Below, in pieces: positions 17,475 to 25,156 of a DNA stretch of 64,000 nucleotides. The notes under the pieces were generated by a model. That model was not told the origin of the DNA. It saw only the letters and a list, made by a program, of their open reading frames with translations, and did not search any database. The DNA is from Paenibacillus vini (lineage in GTDB: Bacteria; Bacillota; Bacilli; Paenibacillales; Paenibacillaceae). A program made the position numbers and the translations under genes. Location: contig NZ_BOSL01000001.1 in the NCBI RefSeq assembly GCF_018403325.1, positions 62,001 to 126,000 on the forward strand. Direction: 5' to 3'. Each line of letters starts with the position of its first letter. Position 1 is the first letter of the stretch.

Positions 17475-17532
17475 GGGACTCTAGGCTAAGCTTTTAACGG
17501 GTGGCCTTAAAACTTGCCTTTACAGACAGCAC

Positions 17533-17553
17533 GGCGAACCGTACCACAAGTAA
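17533..17553 (+). other. Attachment site D (direct copy of the rlmH end)
   Basis: Seven codons reading Gly-Glu-Pro-Tyr-His-Lys-stop, identical to site C over 18 bp (17536-17553) and differing by one base in the first codon (GGC against GGA). It lies 59 nt after the azoreductase frame and outside any gene. Confidence 0.8.
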
Positions 17554-17573
17554 GCACAGACCGATCGTTAAGG

Positions 17574-17614
17574 GAAGCCTCAAAGAACAATACATTATCT
17601 TTGAGGCTTCTTTT
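17574..17614 (+). terminator. Intrinsic terminator after site D
   Basis: GAAGCCTCAAAG and CTTTGAGGCTTC form a perfect 12-bp stem around a 13-nt loop, followed by TTTT. It probably ends the oxidoreductase operon, with site D inside the 3' untranslated region. Confidence 0.8.
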
Positions 17615-17619
17615 GGCTG

Positions 17620-17832
17620 TTAAACGGTTATCTTACTGATTATTTCGTTATTACCTTGGAGAAAGAAAGCAATTAGGACATGAAACACATGCTCAAATGA
17701 TACCTCTTTGATAGTCGGTATAATAAGTTCATGCTCAATCTCCGACCTGCGATTTAGTGACCCATTCTTCTCAGCCTCAAGAGACCCAATCCTGTCCGTT
17801 TCTCCACAATCTGAAAATAAATCTGTTCCCAT
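17620..17832 (-). other. Open frame of 70 codons, doubtful gene remnant
   Basis: The frame starts MGTDLFSDCGETDRIGSLEA and ends with a plausible hydrophobic helix (FEHVFHVLIAFFLQ). There is no ribosome binding site and I recognise no family. It sits among truncated gene pieces, so it may be the C-terminal end of a lost gene. Confidence 0.3.
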
Positions 17833-17850
17833 AGTGAACGTTTTAACTCA

Positions 17851-17947
17851 TGCACGAAATTGCGGTCTCCGAAGCCGAAGAAATCGAGCGATACGATCAC
17901 ATCATCGATAATCTTAGAGAGATCGCAACGAATGTTGCAGACGCGTC
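17851..17947 (+). pseudogene. 97-bp fragment of the ABC-F gene
   Basis: Matches 12571-12667 inside the ABC-F gene with three mismatches; 17869-17947 is identical to 12589-12667 over 79 bp. Both edges are abrupt. It is too short to be functional. The near identity points to a recent duplication or to recombination between two related ABC-F cassettes. Confidence 0.9.
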
Positions 17948-18048
17948 GGGTCCCGTGAACCCCACAGGACAGAATGATTACCGAATGTGCCCAACTGCTT
18001 CACCAATGCCTTACCCATATTGCCAGTTCCCATAACCGAAATGTTCAT
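17948..18048 (-). pseudogene. 5' end of an F420-type NADP oxidoreductase/Rossmann reductase gene
   Basis: A GAAGGAG ribosome binding site and ATG at 18048 open a frame starting MNISVMGTGNMGKALVKQLG and continuing through SVLWGSRD. GTGNMG is the dinucleotide-binding loop of NADPH-dependent F420 reductase-like (NAD-binding 2) proteins. After about 33 residues it is cut off exactly at the edge of the ABC-F fragment, so the rest was deleted. Confidence 0.75.
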
Positions 18049-18305
18049 AATCATCACTCCTTCTTCTTATTGATCTTAGCTTATCAAGTTGAGGGAGCTT
18101 ACAGAAGTTCCGTATTTTCGGGGCCATGCAACTTTTGGTTTCGTCACCTAACACCCATTTATACATGGCAGCCTCAATGCCGATTAAATAAATATACATA
18201 GATCCCGATGACACCTAAACGACCCTTTCGAGAATTACGTATTTTTTGGAGGACAACCGTTACTGGGATTACCGATTAGCAATTAAATGGAGGTTATATC
18301 ACATC

Positions 18306-19715
18306 ATGGCAGAGGACTTTAAAAGTAGTATGAATAACAAGGGTTATTTAAAGAATGTTAAACGAGTTTTCATCTCTTCTACATTAATAGCCTCTATGGC
18401 AGTACCCGGAAGTTTGGCATCCGCAAGTGAATTGCCAAATAACCGAAATAGTTATAATCCGGTTGCTGGCACTATTCAGTATAACGACTTCAAAAATGGC
18501 CAGTACTGGTCACAAGATATGTTGTGGGCGATAGACAAAGGTATTATTAGTGGGTATCAACACACAGTTAACCCCGCTAATCCTAAAAACAAGGAAAAAG
18601 GGAACTGGTTAAATCCTTATGGGGATTTATCGGAGGCTCAGATGTTATCTATTATTTTCCGGTATATGCATCCACAAGAGTTAGACAGTACAAAACCGTT
18701 GAATAATTGGTGGGCAGCTCAAGCTTATCAACTAGCTAGTAAATACAAAGTACCGACAGTGGGTTCTATCCAAAATCAATCAAAGGCTAATGGGGTAGTA
18801 ACCCGTGGTAAGTTAGCAAGAGCTATGGCTACTCTCCACTTCGGTAAAGAGATGAGTTTAAAAGATTCTGTACAGTTTATGTATGATGCAGGTCTATCTA
18901 GTGGTAAAAACGCATCACAAGGCTTAACTTATGATAATTACGGGGTAGACGATAAGTTAGCTAGAGCACATATGGTATCTTTTATGAAACGTTATGATAC
19001 TTTCCTTAGTTCAGGGGGTAAAGTAACACAGCCAACAACCCCTTCATCTACTATAATTGCGCCGTCTGAAAACAACAATGCATTTGGCTTGACTGTTCAA
19101 TACGGTAGTCATACTTACGCAAGTAGAAATCAAGCAGAATATGATGAAGTAATGTCAATTGTTCAAGCTAAAATAACAGATTCTTATGACAAGATTGACT
19201 TAGCTGTTGATGAGGATGTGAATCGGTATTATCATGAGTATCTTGACGGAGCAAGGGGGATTAGAGGAGATCGATTAGACCCTGTTGTAAGAGAGAGAAG
19301 GAATACTAATCTTCTTCGAGCAGAGAGCACTTTTGGAGGGCTGGTAAATGCCGGATACAGCAAAGAAGCTATCATAGAAATAGATAAAGGTATAAGTATA
19401 GCGAAGAGTTTATCAAGTAGTGCTACCATTCCAGACGGTCCGAGTCGGCCTGGTTCTGCGTATACCCTTTTAGTGGATGGAGTAAAGACGGGCTACTCAG
19501 AAGCCACTGTCTATTCAGCAGTATTTGATTCGTTGGGTTACAAGACAGTCATTTTAGTAAAGAGCGTAGATGGGTATTTATATGAAGGGGTTCTAGTTGA
19601 AGTTGATGGTAAGTGGGTAGACGTGTCCAACAGCTTTAGCCGCGATTTATCCACGGTTGATATACAAGAATTATATTCAAAAGGTTACAAAGACGATGTA
19701 TTACATCAAAAATAA
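18306..19715 (+). CDS. Exported protein with SLH-like repeats and a degenerate transglutaminase-like domain
   Basis: 469 aa from the ATG at 18306 (GGAGG 12 nt upstream). A signal peptide (about 15-42, hydrophobic core then ASA) precedes S-layer-homology-like segments (NDFKNGQYWSQDMLWAIDKG and a second one around NNWWAAQAYQLASKY), a TTPSS linker, and a C-terminal domain. That domain has GVKTGYSEATVYSAVFDSLG and DGKWVDVSN, which resemble a transglutaminase core; the expected Cys of a GVCxGYA motif is absent, so it may be inactive. SLH domains bind pyruvylated secondary cell-wall polymer. The gene is more AT-rich than its neighbours and lies between attachment sites D and E. Confidence 0.65.
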   Translation: MAEDFKSSMNNKGYLKNVKRVFISSTLIASMAVPGSLASASELPNNRNSYNPVAGTIQYNDFKNGQYWSQDMLWAIDKGIISGYQHTVNPANPKNKEKGNWLNPYGDLSEAQMLSIIFRYMHPQELDSTKPLNNWWAAQAYQLASKYKVPTVGSIQNQSKANGVVTRGKLARAMATLHFGKEMSLKDSVQFMYDAGLSSGKNASQGLTYDNYGVDDKLARAHMVSFMKRYDTFLSSGGKVTQPTTPSSTIIAPSENNNAFGLTVQYGSHTYASRNQAEYDEVMSIVQAKITDSYDKIDLAVDEDVNRYYHEYLDGARGIRGDRLDPVVRERRNTNLLRAESTFGGLVNAGYSKEAIIEIDKGISIAKSLSSSATIPDGPSRPGSAYTLLVDGVKTGYSEATVYSAVFDSLGYKTVILVKSVDGYLYEGVLVEVDGKWVDVSNSFSRDLSTVDIQELYSKGYKDDVLHQK

Positions 19716-19758
19716 CGAGTGACTTTGATTCAGTGATATATAAGATTAATTAATTTAT

Positions 19759-19793
19759 AGGACAGCCGAATATTCGATTCGACTGTCCTTTTC
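19759..19793 (+). terminator. Terminator after the SLH-like gene
   Basis: AGGACAGcCGAAT and ATTCGaCTGTCCT form a 12-bp stem with one mismatch and loop ATTCG, followed by TTTTCTCTTT. Confidence 0.75.
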
Positions 19794-19808
19794 TCTTTAA
19801 AGGGACCG

Positions 19809-19829
19809 TTATTTATGATACGGTTCACC
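19809..19829 (-). other. Attachment site E (inverted copy of the rlmH end)
   Basis: On the minus strand this reads Gly-Glu-Pro-Tyr-His-Lys-stop with CCG TAT CAT AAA TAA. It shares 14 contiguous bases with site A and has opposite orientation to sites A-D. It is in no gene. It is taken as the right limit of the array. Confidence 0.7.
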
Positions 19830-19979
19830 GCACTGATTTAAAGGTGATGCTTCCTGCTATAGGGTAGACATATTTTTGTCACCTATACGAATTTGTCCGC
19901 TCATGATAATCTTTTTTAAGAATAGGGCTTGAGGCCTGCTTCGATTCAGATGAGGCAAAAAAATAGAAGGAGATTTTAT

Positions 19980-22900
19980 ATGTATTTTACGAAGAAGACC
20001 GGCGTGTTTTTATTGATTGCATCCATTCTCATTGGACTTACGTATTTCCAACCAGTCAATCCAGCTTATGCGTCCCCTCTGTCAGCAAGTATAGACATTT
20101 TGAATCCCTTGTTGAAAGCTGGCGAAAGTTCTAGGGTGACTATTACATTTTCAGAACAGGTGACAGGCTTTTCGAAAGAAAGTATAACCGTTCCGCACGG
20201 CACCTTGAGTGAGGTAACTTCAGACGATGGAGGAATGACGTGGACGGCAACGCTAACGCCGGCTGATGGTATATCAGCAAGTAACAATGTCCTTACGCTG
20301 GATTTTAGAGACATAGCTGATCTGGCCGGAATCAAAGGTATAGGCACGGTCGATTCCAGCAACTATGTGGTCGATACAAGAAGACCGGCATTTGCCAGTC
20401 CGATCAGCATCTCAAATCCCTCGTTAAATATTGGGGGGAGTTCCACGGTGACGTTCTATTTCACGGAAGAGATAACAGGCTTTACGGTTGATGACATAAC
20501 CGTTTCGAACGGCACCCTGAGTGAGGTAACTTCATCCGATGGAGGAATGACGTGGACGGCAACGCTAACGCCGGCTGCCGGTGTATCAGCGCTGTACAAC
20601 GTTCTCACAGTGCATTACTCGGGCGTAAAAAATCTGGCCGGAAACACAGGCATAGGCTCGGCCGAATCCACAAACTATAAGGTCGATACGATCAGGCCGT
20701 CATTAGCCAGCTCGATTGAAATCTCGGATGTCTCATTAGCAAATGGAAAAGCTTCCACGGTGACGTTCCAGTTCATGGAGGCGATAGTAGGCTTTACGGT
20801 TGACGACATAACAGTTCCGAACGGCACCTTGAGCAGCTTGTCTTCCTCCAATGGGGGAATGACATGGACGGCAACACTAATGCCGGACGAGAATGTGATA
20901 AATCCGTACAACGTCCTCACGCTGAATTATTCGGGCATAACGGACCTTGCCGGTAATGCGGGTACAGGCTTCGTCAATTCCGACAACTATGAGGTCGATA
21001 CCATCAGACCGGAATTAGCAGGTCCGATTACCCTCTCGGATACGAACTTAAAATTGGGGGATACCTCCACAGTAACGTTCCAGTTCACGGAAGCGGTAAC
21101 AGGCTTTACGGTTGACGACATAACGGTTCCGAACGGCACCTTGAGCGGCCTGTCTTCATCTGATGGAATAATATGGACGGCTACATTAACGCCGAATGCA
21201 CATGTCAATAAGCCGAACAACGTCCTCACGCTGAATTACGCGGGGTTAGCGGACCGGGCCGGTAACGTAGGATCAGGCACGGCCCAATCTGGTAACTATG
21301 AAATCTATACAACCCGTCCGACAGCTGAGATCGTTGTCTCGGATACGTCGTTAACTGTGGGAGAGACTTCCTTGGTGACCATCACCTTCTCAGAAATGGT
21401 AACAGGCTTTACAAATGGCGATCTGGCGGTGATGAACGGTTCATTAGGCACGTTGACTACAGCTGATGGCGGAAAGACGTGGACGGTAACGTTGACGCCG
21501 AATGCCCATGTGGAGGAGATGACCAATGTCATCACACTCGATAACTCGGGTGTAATAAACTCGGCAGGTAACGCGGGTACAGGCAGGACTGATTCCAACA
21601 GCTATGCAGTCGATACGATTAGACCGACAGCTGAGATCGTTGTCCCGGATACCTTGATAACTAGTGGAGAGACTCCCACTGTGACAATCACGTTCTCTGA
21701 AGCAGTAAAAGGCTTTACGAATGGCAATCTTGCGATTCCGAACGGCACCTTGAGCGAGGTGACTTCATCGGACGGAGGAAAGACGTGGACAGCATTACTT
21801 ACGCCAGATGCCGATACGGAGGAGATGACCAATGTCATCACACTCGGTAACTCGGATGTAACAGATGTGATGGGCAACGCGGGTACAGGTACAACGACAT
21901 CTAATAACTATGGAGTTCATACTATCTTACCAACAGCTGAGATAATCGTTACAGATACCTCCTTAACCGTAGGAAAGACTTCCCTGGTGACAATCACATT
22001 CTCAGAAGTGGTCGAAGGCTTTACGAATGATGATCTGACAGTGGAGAACGGTACATTAAGCCCTGTGACTTCATCTGACGGGGGAAAGATATGGACAGCA
22101 GTTCTGACCCCTCAAGGCAATGTAAGTTCAAAAGTCAACTTCATTAAGCTTCAAAATCAAGGCGTAACCAATATCGCGGGCAACAAGGGAGAGGGTATAA
22201 CCCAATCGAATGCCTACTCCGTTCTGACTGTAACTCCAGCTGGGGGCGGCGCGACAGAGTCTTCCTCGCCTCCAGCTGCTGCTTCGCCTCCAGCTGCTTC
22301 GCCGGCAAGCTCTGTTACATCTACAAACGGCAACCTGACGCTTCCGACTGGCAGGGCGGGTACGGTGAGCTTGAGGGATGAAATCCTCATATCAGTTCCG
22401 GCAGGAGCTTCGCTTCAGGAGCTGAGATTATCGGTCGAAAAGCTGTCCGATCTACAAGGCTTATTGACTAAGCAGGAGATACTGGCAAGTCCGGTGTTTG
22501 AAGTGCTCAAAAACTTTCCGGAGAATTTCAGTAAGCCGATAAAATTAACACTAACATTCAATCGCTCCATTCTGAAAGCTGATCAGACAGCTGCTGTATT
22601 TTATTATGATGAAATAAAGAAGATCTGGGTGAAGGTCGAAGGCGGGAAAATTGAAGGTGACCAAATTACCGTAGAAGTCGATCATTTAACGAAGTATGCA
22701 GTGCTCGTGGTGGATATCAACACGGAGGCATCCGTGGATGACAGTCCGAGGGATGTCCTGGTTCGTGACATTTCCATGCATTGGGCGGAGGGAAGCATTA
22801 AGCAGGCGCTAAGTAAAGGTCTTGTTTCTGGTTATCCGGACGGCACGTTTAAGCCAAATGCTTCGGTAACGCGTGCCGAGTTTTTGCTGATGTTAATGAA

Positions 22901-23300
22901 TGTAATAAATGGTGACGAAACAGTAGCGGACCCGAGCTTTACGGATGCAGACGAGATTGGAGATTGGGCCAAAGGGGCTGTTTCCAAGGCACTGCAGGCA
23001 GGCATTATTAACGGTTATGCAGATGGCTCCTTCCGGCCTAATGCGAACATCACCCGAGCCGAAATGGGAGTAATGGTGGCAAAAGCACTTGATCTGCCTC
23101 ATGCAGGGAATGACTACGCTCTATTTGCGGACCATAAAGAAATTCCTGCCTGGGCAAAAGATTCAGTGACAGCATTGAAAAGTCTGGGTATCCTTAAGGG
23201 GACGAGTGCCAATAAATTCAATCCGGCAGCCAGCACAACAAGAGCGGAGGCAGTAGTTGTTCTAATGAACATGCTGGAGCAGCTCAAAAAGAAATCATAA
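19980..23300 (+). CDS. S-layer-type surface protein with seven Ig-like repeats and three SLH domains
   Basis: 1106 aa. The signal peptide ends near VNPAYA (about residue 36). Seven tandem Ig-like domains of about 100 aa follow, each with VTITFSE- or VTFQFTE-like strands and GFTxDDITVxNGTLS, and several share long stretches at DNA level (for example the GGCTTTACGGTTGA blocks near 20479, 20790 and 21102). A proline/serine linker (ESSSPPAAASPPAASPAS) leads to a ZU5-like domain (about 780-920), and three SLH domains close the protein (DISMHWAEGSIKQALSKGLV, then two more). It is anchored to the cell wall polymer. The start has AAGGAG upstream. Copy number of the repeats may vary by recombination. 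Confidence 0.9.
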   Translation: MYFTKKTGVFLLIASILIGLTYFQPVNPAYASPLSASIDILNPLLKAGESSRVTITFSEQVTGFSKESITVPHGTLSEVTSDDGGMTWTATLTPADGISASNNVLTLDFRDIADLAGIKGIGTVDSSNYVVDTRRPAFASPISISNPSLNIGGSSTVTFYFTEEITGFTVDDITVSNGTLSEVTSSDGGMTWTATLTPAAGVSALYNVLTVHYSGVKNLAGNTGIGSAESTNYKVDTIRPSLASSIEISDVSLANGKASTVTFQFMEAIVGFTVDDITVPNGTLSSLSSSNGGMTWTATLMPDENVINPYNVLTLNYSGITDLAGNAGTGFVNSDNYEVDTIRPELAGPITLSDTNLKLGDTSTVTFQFTEAVTGFTVDDITVPNGTLSGLSSSDGIIWTATLTPNAHVNKPNNVLTLNYAGLADRAGNVGSGTAQSGNYEIYTTRPTAEIVVSDTSLTVGETSLVTITFSEMVTGFTNGDLAVMNGSLGTLTTADGGKTWTVTLTPNAHVEEMTNVITLDNSGVINSAGNAGTGRTDSNSYAVDTIRPTAEIVVPDTLITSGETPTVTITFSEAVKGFTNGNLAIPNGTLSEVTSSDGGKTWTALLTPDADTEEMTNVITLGNSDVTDVMGNAGTGTTTSNNYGVHTILPTAEIIVTDTSLTVGKTSLVTITFSEVVEGFTNDDLTVENGTLSPVTSSDGGKIWTAVLTPQGNVSSKVNFIKLQNQGVTNIAGNKGEGITQSNAYSVLTVTPAGGGATESSSPPAAASPPAASPASSVTSTNGNLTLPTGRAGTVSLRDEILISVPAGASLQELRLSVEKLSDLQGLLTKQEILASPVFEVLKNFPENFSKPIKLTLTFNRSILKADQTAAVFYYDEIKKIWVKVEGGKIEGDQITVEVDHLTKYAVLVVDINTEASVDDSPRDVLVRDISMHWAEGSIKQALSKGLVSGYPDGTFKPNASVTRAEFLLMLMNVINGDETVADPSFTDADEIGDWAKGAVSKALQAGIINGYADGSFRPNANITRAEMGVMVAKALDLPHAGNDYALFADHKEIPAWAKDSVTALKSLGILKGTSANKFNPAASTTRAEAVVVLMNMLEQLKKKS

Positions 23301-23306
23301 CTGTCT

Positions 23307-23335
23307 GGCAGCTTCCATGTGGAGGCTGCCTTTTT
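23307..23335 (+). terminator. Terminator after the Ig/SLH gene
   Basis: GGCAGCTTCCA and TGGAGGCTGCC form an 11-bp stem (one G-T pair) with a TG step, then TTTTT. Confidence 0.8.
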
Positions 23336-23340
23336 ACGAT

Positions 23341-23535
23341 CTAGAAAACTCTATGGATTGTTCCTATGTAATCTTACCTGAAGAACAGAGGTACCCGATG
23401 GGTTAGAACATTGTGAAGTTTGCGAACTATCCAAACAGCGGAATCGCGTCATTTGGGGTGAAGGAAACCCTAAGGCTCCGTAAGGGAACACCAATGCAGG
23501 AAAGCCGGTGATGATCCAGGTCTCATTTTGTCCGG
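23341..23535. other. Noncoding stretch, possibly a structured RNA fragment
   Basis: No credible ORF. The part around 23420-23520 has many short pairings and GAAA-type loops (GGTGAAGGAAACCC, CCGTAAGG) reminiscent of bacterial group II intron RNA without its reverse transcriptase. I cannot confirm this from the sequence alone. Confidence 0.3.
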
Positions 23536-24423
23536 CTAAATACCCGAGAATATAATATTTCTCAACTGAACGACCAGACTTTTAAGTTCCTTCTCCCTCT
23601 CCAAATAATACAGCGAGGCCTGTATCAACGGATGATTCGCTTCCTCCTTACTAACCTCCGTCTGGATAAAACGGTAAAGCTCCCTTATTTCCGAACGATA
23701 TACGGCACCGGCCGGGATCGTGTTAATGGCTTTATCCATTTCCCGAAACAGTTCTGAAAGAATCTGCCCCTTCTCACCCTGCCGGTCCTCGAATCCCCAG
23801 TTTAAGTACCTTTCGAATGAAGCTTGGTTCAGCATAGACTTAAGATCGGACGTCTTCATATGCTTAACGAGCACATGGAGCTTGTCCAAGATGAATTTCG
23901 CCGTTTCTTCGAGCGATAACGACCTCTCCTCATATACAATCCAAAATAGATACTCCTTCAGAATCGCCCGATAGATGGCAACTAAATCCCATAGGTACGG
24001 TTCGATATCCTCGCCAAACACATGCAGCAAGCACTCTCTATGCCATCGGATGAGCCGGCCCCTAACCTTGTGTCTGAGCGGCTGAAACTTGGGATCCTGT
24101 TGTATGGGGAGCTCAGTAAACTCGACCAGAATATGCTTGTACTCCATAAAGTAGCGGAATCGCAAAACGATCTGCTGGACAAACTGTTCTTCCGGCGATA
24201 GTCCGGGGAGACGGGTCAGCTCCTCGACTTGATCAAAATAGTTGTTATGACATAGATTAAATACCTCGCTAAAAAGATCCTCTTTGGAAGGAAAGTATTT
24301 ATACACCGATCCTTTGGCAATACCGCAATCCTCGGCAATATCCTGTATCGTCGTCGAAAGGAACCCGCGTTCCTTAAAAAGCCTCGTCGCTGATTGTACT
24401 ACCTCTTCCCTTGTCACAATCAT
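23536..24423 (-). CDS. TetR/AcrR family regulator (long form)
   Basis: 295 aa, longer than the usual 190-220 because of an extended C-terminal helical domain (about 200-295). The HTH is at about 1-50: TRLFKERGFLSTTIQDIAED, then CGIAKGSVYKYFPSKEDLF. The ATG at 24423 has GGGGGGAAA upstream. It is divergent from the isochorismatase-like and MFS genes, which it probably controls; an AGTCAaaTGACT palindrome lies between. The ligand is unknown, but pairing with a DHA2-type efflux pump suggests a drug or metabolite. Confidence 0.88.
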   Translation of the reverse strand: MIVTREEVVQSATRLFKERGFLSTTIQDIAEDCGIAKGSVYKYFPSKEDLFSEVFNLCHNNYFDQVEELTRLPGLSPEEQFVQQIVLRFRYFMEYKHILVEFTELPIQQDPKFQPLRHKVRGRLIRWHRECLLHVFGEDIEPYLWDLVAIYRAILKEYLFWIVYEERSLSLEETAKFILDKLHVLVKHMKTSDLKSMLNQASFERYLNWGFEDRQGEKGQILSELFREMDKAINTIPAGAVYRSEIRELYRFIQTEVSKEEANHPLIQASLYYLEREKELKSLVVQLRNIIFSGI

Positions 24424-24480
24424 AAAAAAGATTTCCCCCCTTGACCTGCTATGAATTATAGTACAAAATATAAAACATCA

Positions 24481-24492
24481 AGTCAAATGACT
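24481..24492. promoter_or_regulatory. Palindrome in the divergent TetR/isochorismatase promoter region
   Basis: AGTCAaaTGACT, a perfect 12-bp palindrome about 57 nt before each start codon. It is a candidate TetR operator; the related half-site GTCAAAT recurs at 24512-24518. Confidence 0.45.
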
Positions 24493-24547
24493 GGCAGTTC
24501 ACAAATCATAACATAAGGTCAAATAAGAATAAGAAGGAGAATGTCGT

Positions 24548-25126
24548 ATGGAAAAATTATTTGATCCGCAAAAAACAGCATTGGTTGTCATTGATCTGCA
24601 AAAGTGGTTAGGAAACCAATATGCCCCTTATTCCGCCGAGCAGGTGGTATCAAACGCTGCCGTCTTGGCGGATGCATTCCGTGATCAGGGCTCGATGGTT
24701 GCTCTGGTAAGGGTATCCAGCAAAGATATGAAGGATATCCCTAAACCGAAGTTGGATACACCTGCACCTGCACTGAATCTGCCTGAGGGGTGGGATGAGA
24801 TCGTTCCCGAAATGCGGGTCGCCGATACAGACCACATCATTACCAAGAAACAGTGGGGAGCTTTTTACGGAACGGAGCTCGACCTGCAACTGCGCCGCAG
24901 GGGAATCGATACCCTCGTTTTATGTGGCATCGCAACCGGACTTGGTGTGGATACGACTGCGCGGGAAGCGTTTATGCACGGATATCAGCAGATTTTTGCG
25001 ATTGATGCGATGACCGGATTTTCCCAAGTCGAGCATGATTACGTAAAAGACCATATTTTCCCGCGTATTGGGCGTACTCGGACCACACAAGAAATCATTT
25101 CAGCCTTTACTGAAGAAAGACCGTAA
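24548..25126 (+). CDS. Isochorismatase-family hydrolase lacking the catalytic cysteine
   Basis: 192 aa with the family fold. The Asp is in ALVVIDLQ (residues 11-18) and the Lys in [12 protein letters not shown]. At the nucleophile position the cysteine-hydrolase motif (TxxCVxxTA) reads TGLGVDTTA, with Gly instead of Cys. True isochorismatases such as EntB and PhzD also have Gly there, because vinyl-ether hydrolysis does not need the thiol, so this may act on isochorismate or a related compound rather than an amide. The start has GAAGGAG upstream; the MFS gene follows within 31 nt. Both are probably repressed by the divergent TetR protein. Confidence 0.85.
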   Translation: MEKLFDPQKTALVVIDLQKWLGNQYAPYSAEQVVSNAAVLADAFRDQGSMVALVRVSSKDMKDIPKPKLDTPAPALNLPEGWDEIVPEMRVADTDHIITKKQWGAFYGTELDLQLRRRGIDTLVLCGIATGLGVDTTAREAFMHGYQQIFAIDAMTGFSQVEHDYVKDHIFPRIGRTRTTQEIISAFTEERP

Positions 25127-25156
25127 GGTTTATGCAGTATGCAGGAGGTTGAGCTC

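Larger units (their letters stand above)
5757..19829. mobile_element. Composite SCC-like array of cassettes at the rlmH 3' end
   Basis: About 14 kb bounded by the rlmH stop codon and an inverted copy of its terminal codons. Internal copies at 10792, 11602 and 17533 divide it into segments of about 5.1, 0.8, 5.9 and 2.3 kb. The content is accessory: defence genes, a greA copy, an ABC-F ATPase, a TetR-controlled operon and gene fragments. The first cassette and the SLH gene are visibly more AT-rich than glpD or the mannoside locus. No serine (Ccr-like) or tyrosine recombinase is present, so movement would need an enzyme in trans or one since lost. The right boundary and the number of independent insertions are inferred. 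Confidence 0.75.

Noticed and set aside
5757-19829. Search by eye for a serine or tyrosine recombinase in the array
   Set aside because: No protein with recombinase motifs was found, so none is annotated; this weakens but does not exclude mobility.
20100-22230. Possible CRISPR-like periodicity
   Set aside because: The repeated blocks are parts of in-frame Ig-like domains about 310 bp apart, not short repeats with unique spacers.
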